Assembly (NCBI GenBank): GCA_013397455.1
Contig: VYZB01000211.1
Span: forward strand, 1 to 64,000
Direction of reading: 5' to 3'
DNA: 64,000 nt
Source of the DNA: Crotophaga sulcirostris
Lineage: Eukaryota > Chordata > Aves > Cuculiformes > Crotophagidae
Positions 1-13,900 of the stretch are shown piece by piece; position 1 is the first letter of the stretch, and every line of letters starts with the position of its first letter. The position numbers and the translations under genes were made by a program. Below the pieces are notes generated by a model, which did no database searches, was not told the DNA's origin, and saw only the letters and a program-made list of their open reading frames with translations.

Positions 1-3000
1 AGATTTTTCATTTAAATCAGTGAATTTAAATCAAATTAACCTGTCCTACTTTAAAGTAATTATAAGATGAAAGATTCTCTGTAACAATGACATTAAACAA
101 TATTAGTTAAAAGGCTAGTTGTTCTATGACCCTCTTCCCAAACTGTTCACCAAAAAGTCTTCTATACAGAATTATGAAGTTTTTTGTTATGTTTTCTTAT
201 TCCCTGAGGAGTTGCTTATTCATATATTATATGAGAAGATAATTTTTTTATAAACATCATTTAGCTTTTATCAGCATTATATTCTTATTGTTGTCTTTTG
301 ACCTACATCTTAAACCAGTCATCAGGAGAGCTATCATCTCAGCAATGCACTCAGTAAATGTTTCAGATGTTAAGAACTTAGGAGTTTTAACAATGCAAAG
401 TAATCAAGTAATCAATTGCTTATTTAATTAGCTTTTTCTTGATTCACGTAAAATTAATTAATGCAATCCTATGTATTCTTCCTACAATGTAGGGGGGGTG
501 GGAGGTGATCTTATAGCTGAAAGAATTGCCTGATCAGGACTTGAAGCAGTTAGAGACTTCATCTGTCTCCTGTGAGTGTAATTTTATGTAAAAACATTCT
601 TCTAACTTAAGGGAATTCAAAGACAAGAGAAGTGATGGGTCCAGAACTGGAATCAGTGTTTCCCGGGGAAACAGAGAAATCAGGAGAGAAAGGGTTGCGC
701 TGAGAAAACATTTATCCCACCTCTGGGGACCATAGCTTACATAGTAAGGTCTGCTTACCAAAGCTTTTAAGAGATGTGAATAGTTTTAGAAATTACATAC
801 AAGGCCTCTAGGTTTCATATAGCTTAGATAGGTAACACAGTTTGTTTGGAATTATCGAGTATTTTATGGACTGCAATTAAATTTATGAATCAAAACAGAT
901 CCAAAGTCCCAAGAATTGGCGTCTGATGTAAAATCAAGTGATTATGATATTGGAAAGAGAAATATATCTTCAGATCAAGGGTTACAAGCCTTTTTTATTT
1001 TTTTTTGTGTGTAGCATTACTTATTTGAAACAGCAGTTAGACACATAATTTGTGATTTTGATAATTTTCGTGTTCGCTGTGAAATAGGTACCAGGCTAGA
1101 AATGCACTGGAAATACAGCAAGCTGTGGATCCTGCCACAAACACACACAGTTTCCCTTTGCATCCTTCCCTTTACCTTTGATCTTCCTAATAATTTCTAT
1201 GAGAAAGGTCACCTGCACAATCTTCACCTTTTGACATGGACTTTTATTACAGAGAGGAAACGGAAATACTAGTTCTGGCTCATGTCACTATAATAGAAGA
1301 AAATAAAAGACCCAAATCCAGTTTATACTTCCACAGAGAAGTAGAGAATATTTAACGAGATTCTGTTCCCACTAGGGTTATTAGACTTATGAGAGTCTAA
1401 TTTGCAATGCCTTTAGATCAGAAGCCCAAACTGACTCTTAACCACCATAAAAGAAAAGGGAAAAATAAAGCAAAACAAAACATCAAACTGTTCTTCCCTC
1501 TACTTTCCTGTACTTTGAACCACAGTTCAACTCAGAGTTCTAACAAGACGCCCATTCCTTATGAAATGACTGACAAAAGCGTATGAAATAATTTTTCATT
1601 ATTACCAAGCAGCAATTTTTATAACTTGTGTAAGCATCACCCAGAATCCAAATCAATTCCAGATCTTGCCCCTTGTCTAGTCCTGTAAGATCTCACCAAT
1701 ATTCTGCCAATGAGGGTGATATTTGTTGGAAAAAAAAATGAACTTCTCAGTCAAAACTACTTTTCTATGAAGATTATTATGGAAGCAAAGAGTTGGATTG
1801 CTTCTTCTATCTGCATAGTATCTGGACAAATATCCAAGTGGAAAAAGACTTAAAAGATCAAATATCTGAGCTAACACAAATAATTTATTCCCTAAAAAAT
1901 TAATTTTACTCCCTTCCCCCCAAAAAGTAAATGCTGTTCTTAAGTTATTACTAAGTAGCAAATATCCATTTCTTTAAAATTTATTATATAGAACAGCTTA
2001 ATGTATATCTACATTTAACATCTTCAGGAAAGGGACTTTACCTAAATTTAGACAGCACACTGTAGGAAAGCATTACAAAACATGAAGAAGTTCATCAAGA
2101 ATGTCCTGACATCAAAGGAGAAGAAATTCAAATCTGTGAAGTCTATTTAAAAACTCTAGCGTGTAGTCATAGGAATGTGTTTTCTTTTATATAAAATAGA
2201 CATGGAAGGGTCACAAAAAGCATAACAAAGTTGTGTAAGAAACCTACCAGTTCACTGAAGCAGAAGGCAGTAATTAGAATGGAAGAGGGCATTATACATC
2301 AAGTGAATCATTCTGCTTTGTATGTTTTTTTACCATAATGTTACTTAGATATGCATCCTGTACAAATATATTTTGGGTTTTAAATAGTCAGCATGTCAAA
2401 ACAGACTATATTTGATCAAAACTATACACTGATGAGTGACTGTTCACTGAGATCACAGGCCATAATATCAGGAAAAATAAGAATAAAGTCGTCAAACTTC
2501 TAACAAAAATATACATTTCTTCTAATACATAATTTTAGAAATGTGATCCAAACTGATATAAGAAACTTTATAATAATTTCAAGTATCCCATGAAAGGGTT
2601 AAGCCAATTTAAATACATGAAATTTATACTGATTTAGTTGAACTGATTTACCTTTTGTATGCCAAAAATCAGCTCCATGGGTTAGGAAAATATCAATGTT
2701 GTTCCAGTTAGTTACAAAGAAAATAAAACTGATTTCCTGAATCTGTGAGATAATTTAATTCAAGCAAAATGAATTAGGATGATTTCAAGGGAAATAGGAG
2801 TGAGGAAAGGAAAAAAAAGAAAAAAAAAAAGAGATTATGTCATAACTGATATGTAAAATAAACACTGAAGAGCTTAGAAGAGACTAAAAGTCAGATCCTG
2901 AGCAGCTGAAGTTCACTACAGTTCATCAGGAATTCTCTGGTATAGCGTTCACCAACAGAAACATGTTTTTCCCAAAGCATTTCAAGAATACCTTTGGGAG

Positions 3001-4236
3001 TACCTCTACGGAAGAAAATTAAACTATCACAGTAATGTACTGGTGTAAGAGAGATGAGATCTAATGGTTGCAAACTCAAAGTCCAAGGTGAAGGTACTGT
3101 AATTATATTTAAGGGTCCTAAACTGTAACAAAAATATCAAGAAATCCATTGAGAAAAGAGCATTGTGTTCATTACTTTACACTATTGATTGCAAATAATT
3201 TAAAACATGCTAGTTTAAAGAATTATGAGCTTTTTTTGGCATAGAAGTTCAAACATCTGCCAGATTAAACGACTCACCCAGAAAATAAAATTTAACTTAA
3301 TGCAAACTGTATGTCTGAACTAGTAGAGAACAACTTGATAAGCATAGGAGAAGAGATGGGGGAGGACTGTAATATTCTTTAGGTTTTGAGAAAGAAAACA
3401 AAGCACAACTAAACCAGCCTTAGGTAGGGTTTCTAGAAGTTTTTGCAGCTTTCAAAAATAAAAATATTTCTGCAACTGTACATGATGTTTCTTGATTTTT
3501 AATTCCTTCTTTCCTGTAAATGTGCAAGAGTTCCATTCAGCTCTTTTTTACCAAAGGGACTCAGTTCATCTCTTTTTTAAAACATTTACTTTCAGAGGTT
3601 GGAGAAATGGAGTATATGGACGTGTTATTTCGGAAGTAAAAGGAGTTCAATTGTATGAATTCACTATAATTGAACACAAATCCCTGAAATCAAGCACATT
3701 ATTAATATGCATAAATGCAGAATTTAATCAAAAATAGTTTGTAAAGAAATGAATAATGGTAAAAAAAGAGCTGAAGATTTTTTTTAGGTTAATTTTTTAC
3801 GTTACTTTTAAAGTAAGATGCCATCCACTCATTTAAATGGGCATTTTTTTGAAGAGCAACCTCTTATCGTGTATCTAATCAATTTCAACTGTGGGAAAGG
3901 GTTCTACTCCAAAGGTTGCATAGATACGAGCAGAACAACAAAGTAAATACTGAATAGGAAAGAATAAAATCAAGCAAGACTGAGAGAAAGTATTTAACTA
4001 GGAGGCATATATGTGAAAGGGACTCTGTATAAACTATATCAGTGAGAGATTCACACCCTTCAGTGAAAATATAGCAAAGTATTTTGTCCTGATCAACATT
4101 GCTCTTATCATGTCATTCCCAGAGCTTAGATGATATAGTACTTTCTGCTTAGATAATGGCACAGAACAATAGCTAAATCAGAAATAAAATAAAAATATCT
4201 GTTGCACTACCACAACCATGTATATATTTATTGTAG
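1..4236. other. AT-rich unique DNA, no gene seen
   Basis: I see no recognisable exon, RNA gene or mobile element here. The stretch holds only short homopolymer runs, for example an A-rich run near 2810-2832 and a G-rich run near 491-503. Open frames are under 100 codons, in scattered frames, and resemble no family I know. It is best read as intergenic or intronic sequence. Confidence 0.6.
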
Positions 4237-4260
4237 TCTATATATATANATATATATAGA
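4237..4260. repeat. (TA)n microsatellite with an ambiguous base
   Basis: This is an alternating TA tract interrupted by an N at position 4249. The single N inside a dinucleotide repeat suggests uncertain base calling or repeat length in the assembly, so the true tract length may differ. Confidence 0.85.
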
Positions 4261-7200
4261 TAATTCATATGTCCATTATGTTTATATCTCTGACCTCAAT
4301 GGAAAACAGAGATCAGTTTATTTACTGGATATACCATCTTGCTGTTCGCATAAATAAGAAAAGCAATGTTTTGTTTGGGTTTTTTTTGACATACACATAA
4401 AATCACGTAAAGATCAACTGAAAACCATATTTGCCTTCCAATGTACACTATATTTCTTTTTCTACTTATTCTTTTCCATTCCTTTCTCTGGATTTCTCTT
4501 ATTAAAATATGACAGTGTTCCAAAGCTACAAACCTTCTGAGTTTTTTCAGTGATTGATAGTAAAATAACACAGTCCTGAATCTGTTCTACTTACTCATAT
4601 GGAATAGCAATCTATTCAGGCAGCAATTTCAATGACAACAAAGTACTAGTCAGTGAACAAGTTTTATTCCTTTGTAGAAGTCTCACATAGACTCAGGTAC
4701 TGATGAAACCTTTTCTCACTTTCGGAATAAAACAGGCATATCATTCTTATTTGAACATTTTCCTGATCTTTTAAAAGTGGCTGTTCTTCACATAAAGTGC
4801 AAATCTCAGAAAGCAAGACCCTTGAACTGTGAACACTGATTTAATTCTCTTTACTATATATAGTACTCAACATCTTGAGACAGTTGAGTCTGAAACACAA
4901 GTAGGTGTCCTATGCTCCTGCCCCTGCTCATATACTTCCTTATTCTCACCTGCCCCTTGGCTTTATGGTCTTGTAATTCATGAAAAATCCTGAACTCTGA
5001 AACATCTTTCTTATTTTGAACAAGAAAATAGAAATTTTCAGTGCTTATTTTATTTTTAATATCTATTTTGCACTTACTATTCCCCTTCTTATTTATGCAC
5101 AGGATGTGAGTCTCTAGTGTGGGGCATATGAAGATCTTAAAAACATTTTCAGGGGAGTTGTCTTGCATCTAAATAAAAAATGAAAATCCATATTTAGGTT
5201 TTTAAACTTTTTAAAGTTTAAAGTTTAAAGCTTTTTTAAGTTAGATCCAAATGCAGAAGATAAACATTAGTTTGATAAATTGGAACACCGAGGGATATAA
5301 ACCTAAATTTCACATTATGTATTTGATCTTATTGGCTTACCAAGTTCAACTAAAGCTTACTATTTTGTAACAAGTCTCTTAACATTAAATTTCTTCAGGC
5401 ATAAACTACAAAATTTGCTTTTAAGGAACACCTGAAAGTATAATTTATTTCAAAATGTTTCAGAAAAAAATGCCTCAAATGTAGCTTTTAATATGTCACT
5501 TTCCAAAGGAACCTATTTGACTTAGTAGTACCATGTGCAAATGTAATGCTAGAAATTGAACTAATATGAGAATAATATCAGTACAGTGTGCCTGTGACAT
5601 TAATTCAAAATAACTAAAATTTGAGAGTAAGAGGGACCTAAATCAATGATGTTCAAACTGTGAGCTTTGGGTACTTTAGACTCTCAATACATCAGATTCC
5701 TGCAATCATGAGAGAGGATGTCAATGATAAAATTTGTGTACTTTTATGAGGTGAAAATGTCTCGTTAACATTTTCTTCGAATTTTTATACTGAAATAATT
5801 GAATCATACTTACTGTTGAGGGGAGGTACTGAGGGTGGAGACTAGCAGAGGCCTGCATAGTAGCCTCTATTAGCAGACTCCATCACTTCTGACATTGACC
5901 AGAAGGGCTGTGAGCAGAGGCTGTCCTTTCCTTGGTAGCACTGACTTCTGATGGAAGGGAAATAAATACAGGAAGTTTCCTTAACATTCCCTGAGCCACA
6001 GAAGCAGCTAGCAGAGGTAGGGTTTTTTAACAGTTGAGAAAGGAAGATACATTGGTGTTATTTGGAGAACTACATGGTTTAGATGAGTTTTAATGTGGCT
6101 CAGCTGAGATATTTCAGATGAAAACTAAGAGCTATTCTATTTCACACCAGTTAGCAATAGTTTCCAACTAATTGCAGTTGAAGGGTTAGTTCTCAGTAAC
6201 CCACACAATTTTCCTGTTGTGCAACAGGGTCTTCCCATCATTTGATGTGGGAAAGTGCGGAAGGGAAAGAGAGAGGAGCTAGAAAATCCGTATTTCCCAT
6301 GTATATATCTTCAGGGATATCAAACATTTTTAAGGAACCCTTCAACAGTGTCACATGGAACATGGAAAATGAGCAGATCAAAAGAAATTTTAAAAACTTT
6401 TTCCTAGGTCTTGATTATATGTTGTTCATGATGAAAAGTTGGCTAGCATTATGAACAAAATCAAAAATAGTACTTCTGTGGGTAAGGAGATATTTTCAGA
6501 CAAAGCACAAGGTCAAAAATGTAATTAAACTTTCCACTTATTTCCAAGCTCCAGAAACTGCACAAGCTTTTCCGCTAGTAATAGATAGAAATTAGTGAAC
6601 TTCCACTATTCATATGGTGACCTACTAAGAAATATTTGCCTATTTTTGCAATCGTTGCTTTGGTAAGACTGTCATATTTCAGTTAAGTTCTTAGAGTAAA
6701 AGTAAAATAAATTCAGAGTGGAATAATTATTGTCCTCTAAGTTAAAAATGTAAGATAATGGGAGCTGACAATGGATTAAAATGCAAGAAGATACAAAATG
6801 AAACTCATTTTCCCCCCTTAACAGCAAAAACTTTCAAAACATCATCAAACCTCTTTTTCCTTTTCTTTTTTGTCATACAGCAGTTCAGGGTACTATTGTT
6901 TAACAAATTGTAATTTACACAACAAACGAATGCTAGCTACCATGTCAGTATCCCATGGCCAATAATCAAATGTTTTTGCATCAAGTGAGATTATACAGCT
7001 GTGTGATTTGAATAGTCAAATATATTTATTTAAGTAAATATAAAATAGATTTGGGGGGATGAAAAGGACAGCTGTAATGTCAGTGTATTGAAATAAAATG
7101 AGATCATTACCACTTTATACTGTAGGAATAGAGGAGGATGAAAACCAACAGTTCAGCCATAATGATTTCATTAGGGTATATATGTGGAGAGATAAAAGGA

Positions 7201-10200
7201 AAAGATCACTAACAGATTGCTAGTGAAACAGAAAGAGTGTGAAAGCCTCTGAATGTGGTAATACTTAGAGAAATGAAAGTAGAAATGTTTCAGAAAATAA
7301 ATATAAACTAAATCTTTTTCTCTGTTTAAGGCAAGGCACAGGCAAAAGATCAAATACACATTTTTTCAATTCACGTCAGAGACATTGATTTCTTTTAAGC
7401 ATTGAGCCTAATGAGGCAAGTAGGAGAAAATTGTAATGGGTCTTCTATGTGCGTATTGTTGGGCTTGGATTATTTCAAATAATGGCAGGAGTCTATTACA
7501 AATAAGATTATGAATATTATTCTATAATGAAGAATTCCTGAGCTTCTTTAACTATAAATAAATATGCATTATGTCAACTCAACAAATACACACATCTTTC
7601 TTAAAGTAGCTGCACATTATTTATGAATATCAATTCAGATGGGTCATTTGGGGGAGCCATGTTATAGACAGACAATTAAATTAAACTGGAGACTTTTCCA
7701 TCTTCTAAGTAACTGCTTATTATTTAATTTGGTGTTCTGCAGATCTATATGACATCTATTTCAGCATTGGCTAAAATATCTTCATAAGAATTTTATATCA
7801 TACATCTTCACAATGCATTTGGAAATCATCAGTAATAGGACTCTCATGTAAAGTGAAGCAGTCTATATATATTATAATAATAAATGCCAAATCTTGATTC
7901 TTGAACACATTTGTGAACAGAAGTGTTAGATTATATTAACAAAGCAGTGATGTTCTTTGTATATTTGATGGTATGATTAAGATGTCGCTTAAAAAGCAAA
8001 CCAGAAAGCACATTACTGAGTGGAAAGTGACCTAGAGAGTAACCAATAGGAAGTGCTTATTGCAGGGATAGTGCTGAGGTGTCCCTGCTTTCCAGAGATT
8101 ACACTACTTTTCTCACTAGATTGTCTTTTCCTTAAATGGGTGTCTAACCAAGCAGCATCTACTATCTGTAAGAGTGCTTTTAAATAAAAGAGGGCAGGCA
8201 TCGATCACTGGTCTACAGACTGTGTGTCAAGGTCTCGCTTGCATCCTTGTCAGTATTTATGGCTAGCTTCAGTGCTAGTTTCTTTTTGAGGAGAGTCATC
8301 AAAAGAAAAAAAAAATTGAGACAATAACTAAATGACCAGTTAAGAACCAGTTACAGCTGTGCACCTCTTCTTAGAACTATGAATGTACCTGTTGGCTATT
8401 CACAGATCAAGCACCGCCAGAGATCAGACTCAAATATAAGCATAAAATCTTTCATGTCTTTTGGCTTCTATTGTGATTCCTGGAATACGTTTACCCAAAT
8501 CAGTGCCCAGTTACAATCCAGTGTTGACATGATTTCTGACAGAAATTATGAACAGATTCATTGTTTTGGGAAGGGAGAGAACTGTTCACAATGTGAACAC
8601 AGAACTTACAGTACTACCTTACAACATAAGCATTCAAACACCTTTCATACCCTAATGCCAGGTTTCAAATCTCAATGTGTACAAATACAGAAGTTTCCTA
8701 TATAAGCCAAGTATTTCTAATAAAAGTTTCCTTCTGTATAGTCCCAGGCCTTTTTCTTTTCGGGTCATATTAACCGGGATCAATAGTTACAGTGTGATAA
8801 TATCTCAGGGAAATTTTTAAAGCTTTTGTGCATATGTAACTCTAACTGCATGAATATTCATGTCCAGGATGCCATGGTGTACAATGCTGTGTGAACACTG
8901 CTAGCAGCCTCAGTTCCCTTGATATTTTAGTAGCCTATTGTCTCATTTTCTTCAGTTATACTTCTCAAACTATTGCTTAGTGCCAATCAAAATTCTTCAG
9001 GAACCTTCAGCATTAACCTTGACAGACCTTTCTTTGGAAGTAAAAAATTAGAAGGTTTGTGTTTATCAGACTTGCCTCATACCCAGAAGACCTAGAATAT
9101 TTGATTTTTCTTAAACAATACAAAAGGAATGCAGCTAGTCATGCCACTGGGTGTATGCAGATTATCTAGACTGCTTCTTTTGCACATCTTGTTTGTTTAA
9201 ATCACTTTTTTCCCCACCTACATTTTCCCTGGCCACTTTGTCATTATGTCAATTACTAACTGACAGAGTGATATGTGTGACATAAATCGAGAACTATATG
9301 CACTTCATTGGCTCTATTATTTTAATGTCAAAATACAGGTACGAGAAAAACAGCAGCATGAGAGCTAGATTTTCCTCCTTTCACAACTGAAAGGGAAAAA
9401 GTCAGAGGCACCTGCAAACATTACTTATTTTTTTAGACTACTTTTCCTCACATGAAAAGGGAATTTTGTTCAATAATATGTCTATGACATATTTCTTATG
9501 TGACTTTACAGTGCTTGTAATTCCTTTAGAATTTTACAGTTGATTGAAAGGGAAGCAGACACAACAGTCTTCCTGTTGAAGCTTTTTATTACATTAATTG
9601 TGCTGCTTTCTCTGATTGCCCAGAACTTCTGTCTTCCATACATACTTTCTATTAAAAGTAACTGCCTTTAGTTGCTATTATTACTGAGATAAAATGTTCA
9701 CTGATTAGGTGACAAATGTGCAGCTACATTTATTGGTGGCTGTGAAAAAGCCAAGATTTCTTTAATTCAGTGGCTAATCTACTGAAATCTACCAGCCTCA
9801 ATGATCATTAGATTGAGCTCTTCAAAGCATGTGATCCAAAGTTATTTTAATATGTTGATAAAATTAAGATTTTAATTCCATTTTACCCAATACAGAGTGT
9901 CCTTTCAATTTGGCACGGATTTGGGTATCCAAGGTGTAAAAAATTAAGAGAATTCTAACTTTCTTCACATAGTTAAGTTGTTGAAGGAAACAGCAATGTT
10001 CTGGTACTGTCTACTCAAAAAGGAAAATAATAAAAATGAAGATGAGGGTATGTATATTCAGCACATAGTAGCAGCTTGTATAACAGCATGTGTAGAACAG
10101 GGAGCCTGTATTTTGGCCAATAATCCATGTCAAGGCTTGGGCACCCCATCTGAAATGCTATTGCTAGCTTGGGAAAACAGAGATTTACTAAACATGTTAC

Positions 10201-10917
10201 AATCCTGTCTTCATTTTCCTACATGAACATCTATTACGTAATGACATGAAAAGGCTCTGATAATGTTTGAAGTATTCTAAATGATCAGAGATAAAAGTAA
10301 TTCTTTATCCAAATCTGAGGTCTAGCAGAAGTGGCAGCACTGTAAGCAGGCCATTAATGGCCCATGAAATGTTTGAGCTGAAAACCTGAAGGAAAATTTA
10401 TATATCTCACAAGCCAAGAACTATATATGCATGGATGTTAGAATTTCAGCTTCACAATGTTAATAATTGGTGGGCAATATCTCTTTCAGCAGGGTATGTA
10501 GAAATCAAGGATGGTACTTGGAGCTGTGAAGTCTGGATTAAAATGCAGATTTAAGACATATAATGGTAAAAGTAAGGCATACTCTTCTGATGGAAAAAAA
10601 CAGCATTTGTATATAGATTAGGAAACATGGAAGCATCCATATGTTATTGTAAACTAGGATACTAAGAATAAAACCTGGGCATCACAACTTTGCCCTTTCT
10701 GAGTAAGAAGAAATTCTCCTGTAATACCTCCTGCCTCATGGTCATTTGCTGAATCTTAGTGCTTTGGGTTCAAGGCATACTCTCAGCAGTTTCACATACA
10801 CAAACAACAGCTGTAACTGAGACTGTTATTCTTTCTTAGAAGAGTAATCCGATAGTACATGTAATTACTGTAATATCTTTCACTATCAGCTGGGAACCCA
10901 TTGGAAGATGTTGTTCA
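4261..10917. other. AT-rich unique DNA, no gene seen
   Basis: No recognisable gene or interspersed repeat is seen. Around 5200-5235 there is a small self-complementary stretch built from repeated AAAGTTT/AAACTTT units. A 108-codon ATG frame at 8379-8705 (plus) is followed closely by AATAAA at 8719-8724. Its product has no domain I recognise and I do not call it a gene. Confidence 0.55.
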
Positions 10918-10940
10918 GGGGCGGGGGGCGGGGAGGGGAG
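10918..10940 (+). other. Predicted G-quadruplex motif
   Basis: Four or more G runs of at least four residues are separated by single-base loops (G4-C-G6-C-G4-A-G4). This fits the G-quadruplex consensus with the shortest possible loops, a class known to fold very stably. It stands alone in AT-rich DNA, with no CpG island or gene start visible around it. Function is unknown; the motif itself is plain in the sequence, its folding in the cell is inference. Confidence 0.8.
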
Positions 10941-13900
10941 TGAGTTCAATAATATTTTACATAATATTTTAAAGGGAGTATAAAAAAACTGGTTTACAAT
11001 CTTGTTGTCTGTCTCCTCTTTCAAGAAGGATGCAGGGATACTGCTCCTGACTTCTAAGGCTTCAAATGGCTTAGATCAAGGCATTCAGGAGAGGTTCTTT
11101 TCTAATTTTGCTATAAATCAGGAAAGAATTCCAAATGCTGTGACAGAAGCAAAGGAAATGCCAATATTTAATTTTCCGTAATGTTCCTGTAGCTCTGTCC
11201 CTTCTGGTTCAAGAATAATTTAATTGTCTTGCCCTTCTCATTTTTTTGCAAAGCCAGTCATTCTGAACAGATACATGCAGAGAGTCGAGGTTTGTTGAGG
11301 AATAAGATTCTTTTGGGGACCTGGAAGGGCTTGCAGATTTCATTGCCGATAGATATTTACTCATTTGTTGTTATATTTTGGCTAAAATTTGTTGCTGTTT
11401 TTACTCTGTGCTTACAGATTATGTTTTTTTATTAATTGGTGGCAGATTGCCTGGTATTTTATAGAAGTTTTGAAGGACCATTACTGCACTGTAAATACAG
11501 AAATATTACCTGCTCATTCATATTATGCAATGCTCTGAGAGAGTGCTCATATTAGACTGAAGAGTAGAGGAGTCACACATGTGAACTGCAACTAAAAGAG
11601 ATCATTAAATTAAAGACTCCCTTGGCCCTGATATAACATTCCAAGTCACTTCCATGCTGTTCCCGTGTTATAATTCTTAGGTATATTAATTGTGAGGGAG
11701 GTGCTCCCTGTAGGCTATTGAAACTTCAAATTTAGGACCTTAGTCAGGTGAATGTCCTATAGATCTTCAAGGGAGTTTTCACAAGTAGTTCTCTAACAAA
11801 GGTTCTCCCTCGTATATGCAACAAATGCAGAAATATTTCTATATTATAGCATGTGCACTGTGAGATGAGATGTAATCTCTCAGTATTTCAGTGCAACTCT
11901 GCTCACATTACACATGTTAACATCCAATTTATTTTAGTAGGCATACTGTGTTTTTCATTGACATCCAGAGATTAGAGTTTATTCTGGAAGTAGGAATTGT
12001 TCTTATGACTGTAGTTCGAGTCTGATCACACACCAAGGCCAAGCCAAACCTCTACTGAAAGGTCTGTTGATTATGAATACACTCAAACAAATAAGAAAGG
12101 AAGCAAACTTGAAACACTAACCATCAGTCTTTCCAATTTCATTAAATACAAATAGAATAAACCTTGAAGGAATTTATAGACTCAGTAAACATGTTACAAG
12201 TTATAAAGGAAAACTATGGAAAGAAAACATGGAGTGAATAGGAAATAATATTGCAAGGATCTAAGATCTGACTTCTCAATCAGATTAGGCCAGTATTCTT
12301 TTACTGATGATCCCCAGCCTCTGACACTTCAGAAATGTTTTCCGGTTTGACCTTCAATATGTAGAGGCCAATTAAAGTCTTGGAGCTTTAATTTTTTTTC
12401 CCATTTTTTTTTGCTGTTATTTCTAGCCCTTAACTCTTTCAGTAACTCTGAATATTTCTACTGCTCAAAACAGCTCTGAAACTTGCTTAAATCTTGTTTC
12501 TTAACTCTAAGGGATACTGGAAAATTTATACGGCAATTTATAAACATGTCAAAATGGTACTCTAATTTAAAATCCCAGAAGAATGAGCATGGAAAGATGA
12601 AGGTAGATCACAAGCTCTGTATCCTGTTTCTTCTTTGTCTTTTCTTGATGGACACCTTCTACAATTTTAAGAAATGAAAATAGGGAAATGTCCATAGAAA
12701 GAAAATAATTTCCAGTGAAAAACTAAAGGGATGCCTAGGCCCACGTATCTATGGGCTATTGAGATAAGAAAAAAGTACAGTGTGTTGTTCTGGATTCACG
12801 TATACCAACACTGCTGTGGAGTAATTATGAAAACTTACGTGTTTTAAAATTACCTGGGTAACAGAGTGGATATACACTGTACAATAGATATATTCCCTGT
12901 ACAAGGAAAAGTAGTCTGCATTGAATTGCTTCCTAAAAATGATCCCTTGACTGTAATTTATTATTTGGACAATTATATGAAGAACTTTATTTTCTTTACT
13001 AGAAATCCTCCTTTAGAAATGCATGATTTGTTATAAAATTAGCAATTTTAAAGGTCAGAATGGCACACATACATGTGTATATGTCCGTATGCACGTATAT
13101 ATAGATGTGATGTGTATATCATGGTGTTTCTGTCTGAATTTTAGACATTTTGTCTTCTGCAGATTGCAAGGTTTTTTGGTAATGTACGTTATTTGCTTTG
13201 TGTCTTAAAAGTCTTTCTAAGGGTTTTTTTACTAGAGACTTTAAACTATTAAGGTCTGAAAAAAACATTTATATAAAACTTTGCTGATCTTTTCATCACA
13301 CTATTTTCACTGCTTCTCTGTGTATGATTTGGTGATGTAAAAATATAATGACCTTACAGTCTAAGTGACTTTTCCAAGCAGTGAAACTAGCGATTTCATG
13401 GGATGACTAAGTTCAAGATTCTGTCTCCTTGAAATTTGTTTCCAGGATGTTAACTGCAAAGCAAGTTATATATAGCAGTAAATGCATGCTTAATTTGTGC
13501 AGAAATCATGGTGTGATGAATACAATTAAGAGCCTCGGAGGGAATAATTATATTACTGCATAAAGCTGGTGGATCTCAAATTGCTTGGTGCCTGGACTTT
13601 AAATTGGCCTGCGTTCCTGTTGTGAAAGTCATTCACAGTAGTAACAAAACTGCAGTCAGAAATGGGGTAGTTTCAAAGTCATATAAGTATATTTACTCAT
13701 CTGCTGCAAATGACAGAGCTAGAAAATGGAAGCAGCATTTAGAAATAAATGAGCAAAAAGTTAATTCCATTAAAAATATGTGCAATCAATTATGAAAATA
13801 AAACATAATAAACAGTGTACATCAAAACATTGTTTCATGTAACAACAAATCTTACAGAAAATATAGAATCTTAATGAATGCATTTTCTTTCATGAAATAC

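Noticed and set aside
5200..5235. AAAGTTT/AAACTTT self-complementary cluster as an RNA hairpin gene
   Set aside because: The arms are short, purely A/T-rich and give no miRNA-like structure.
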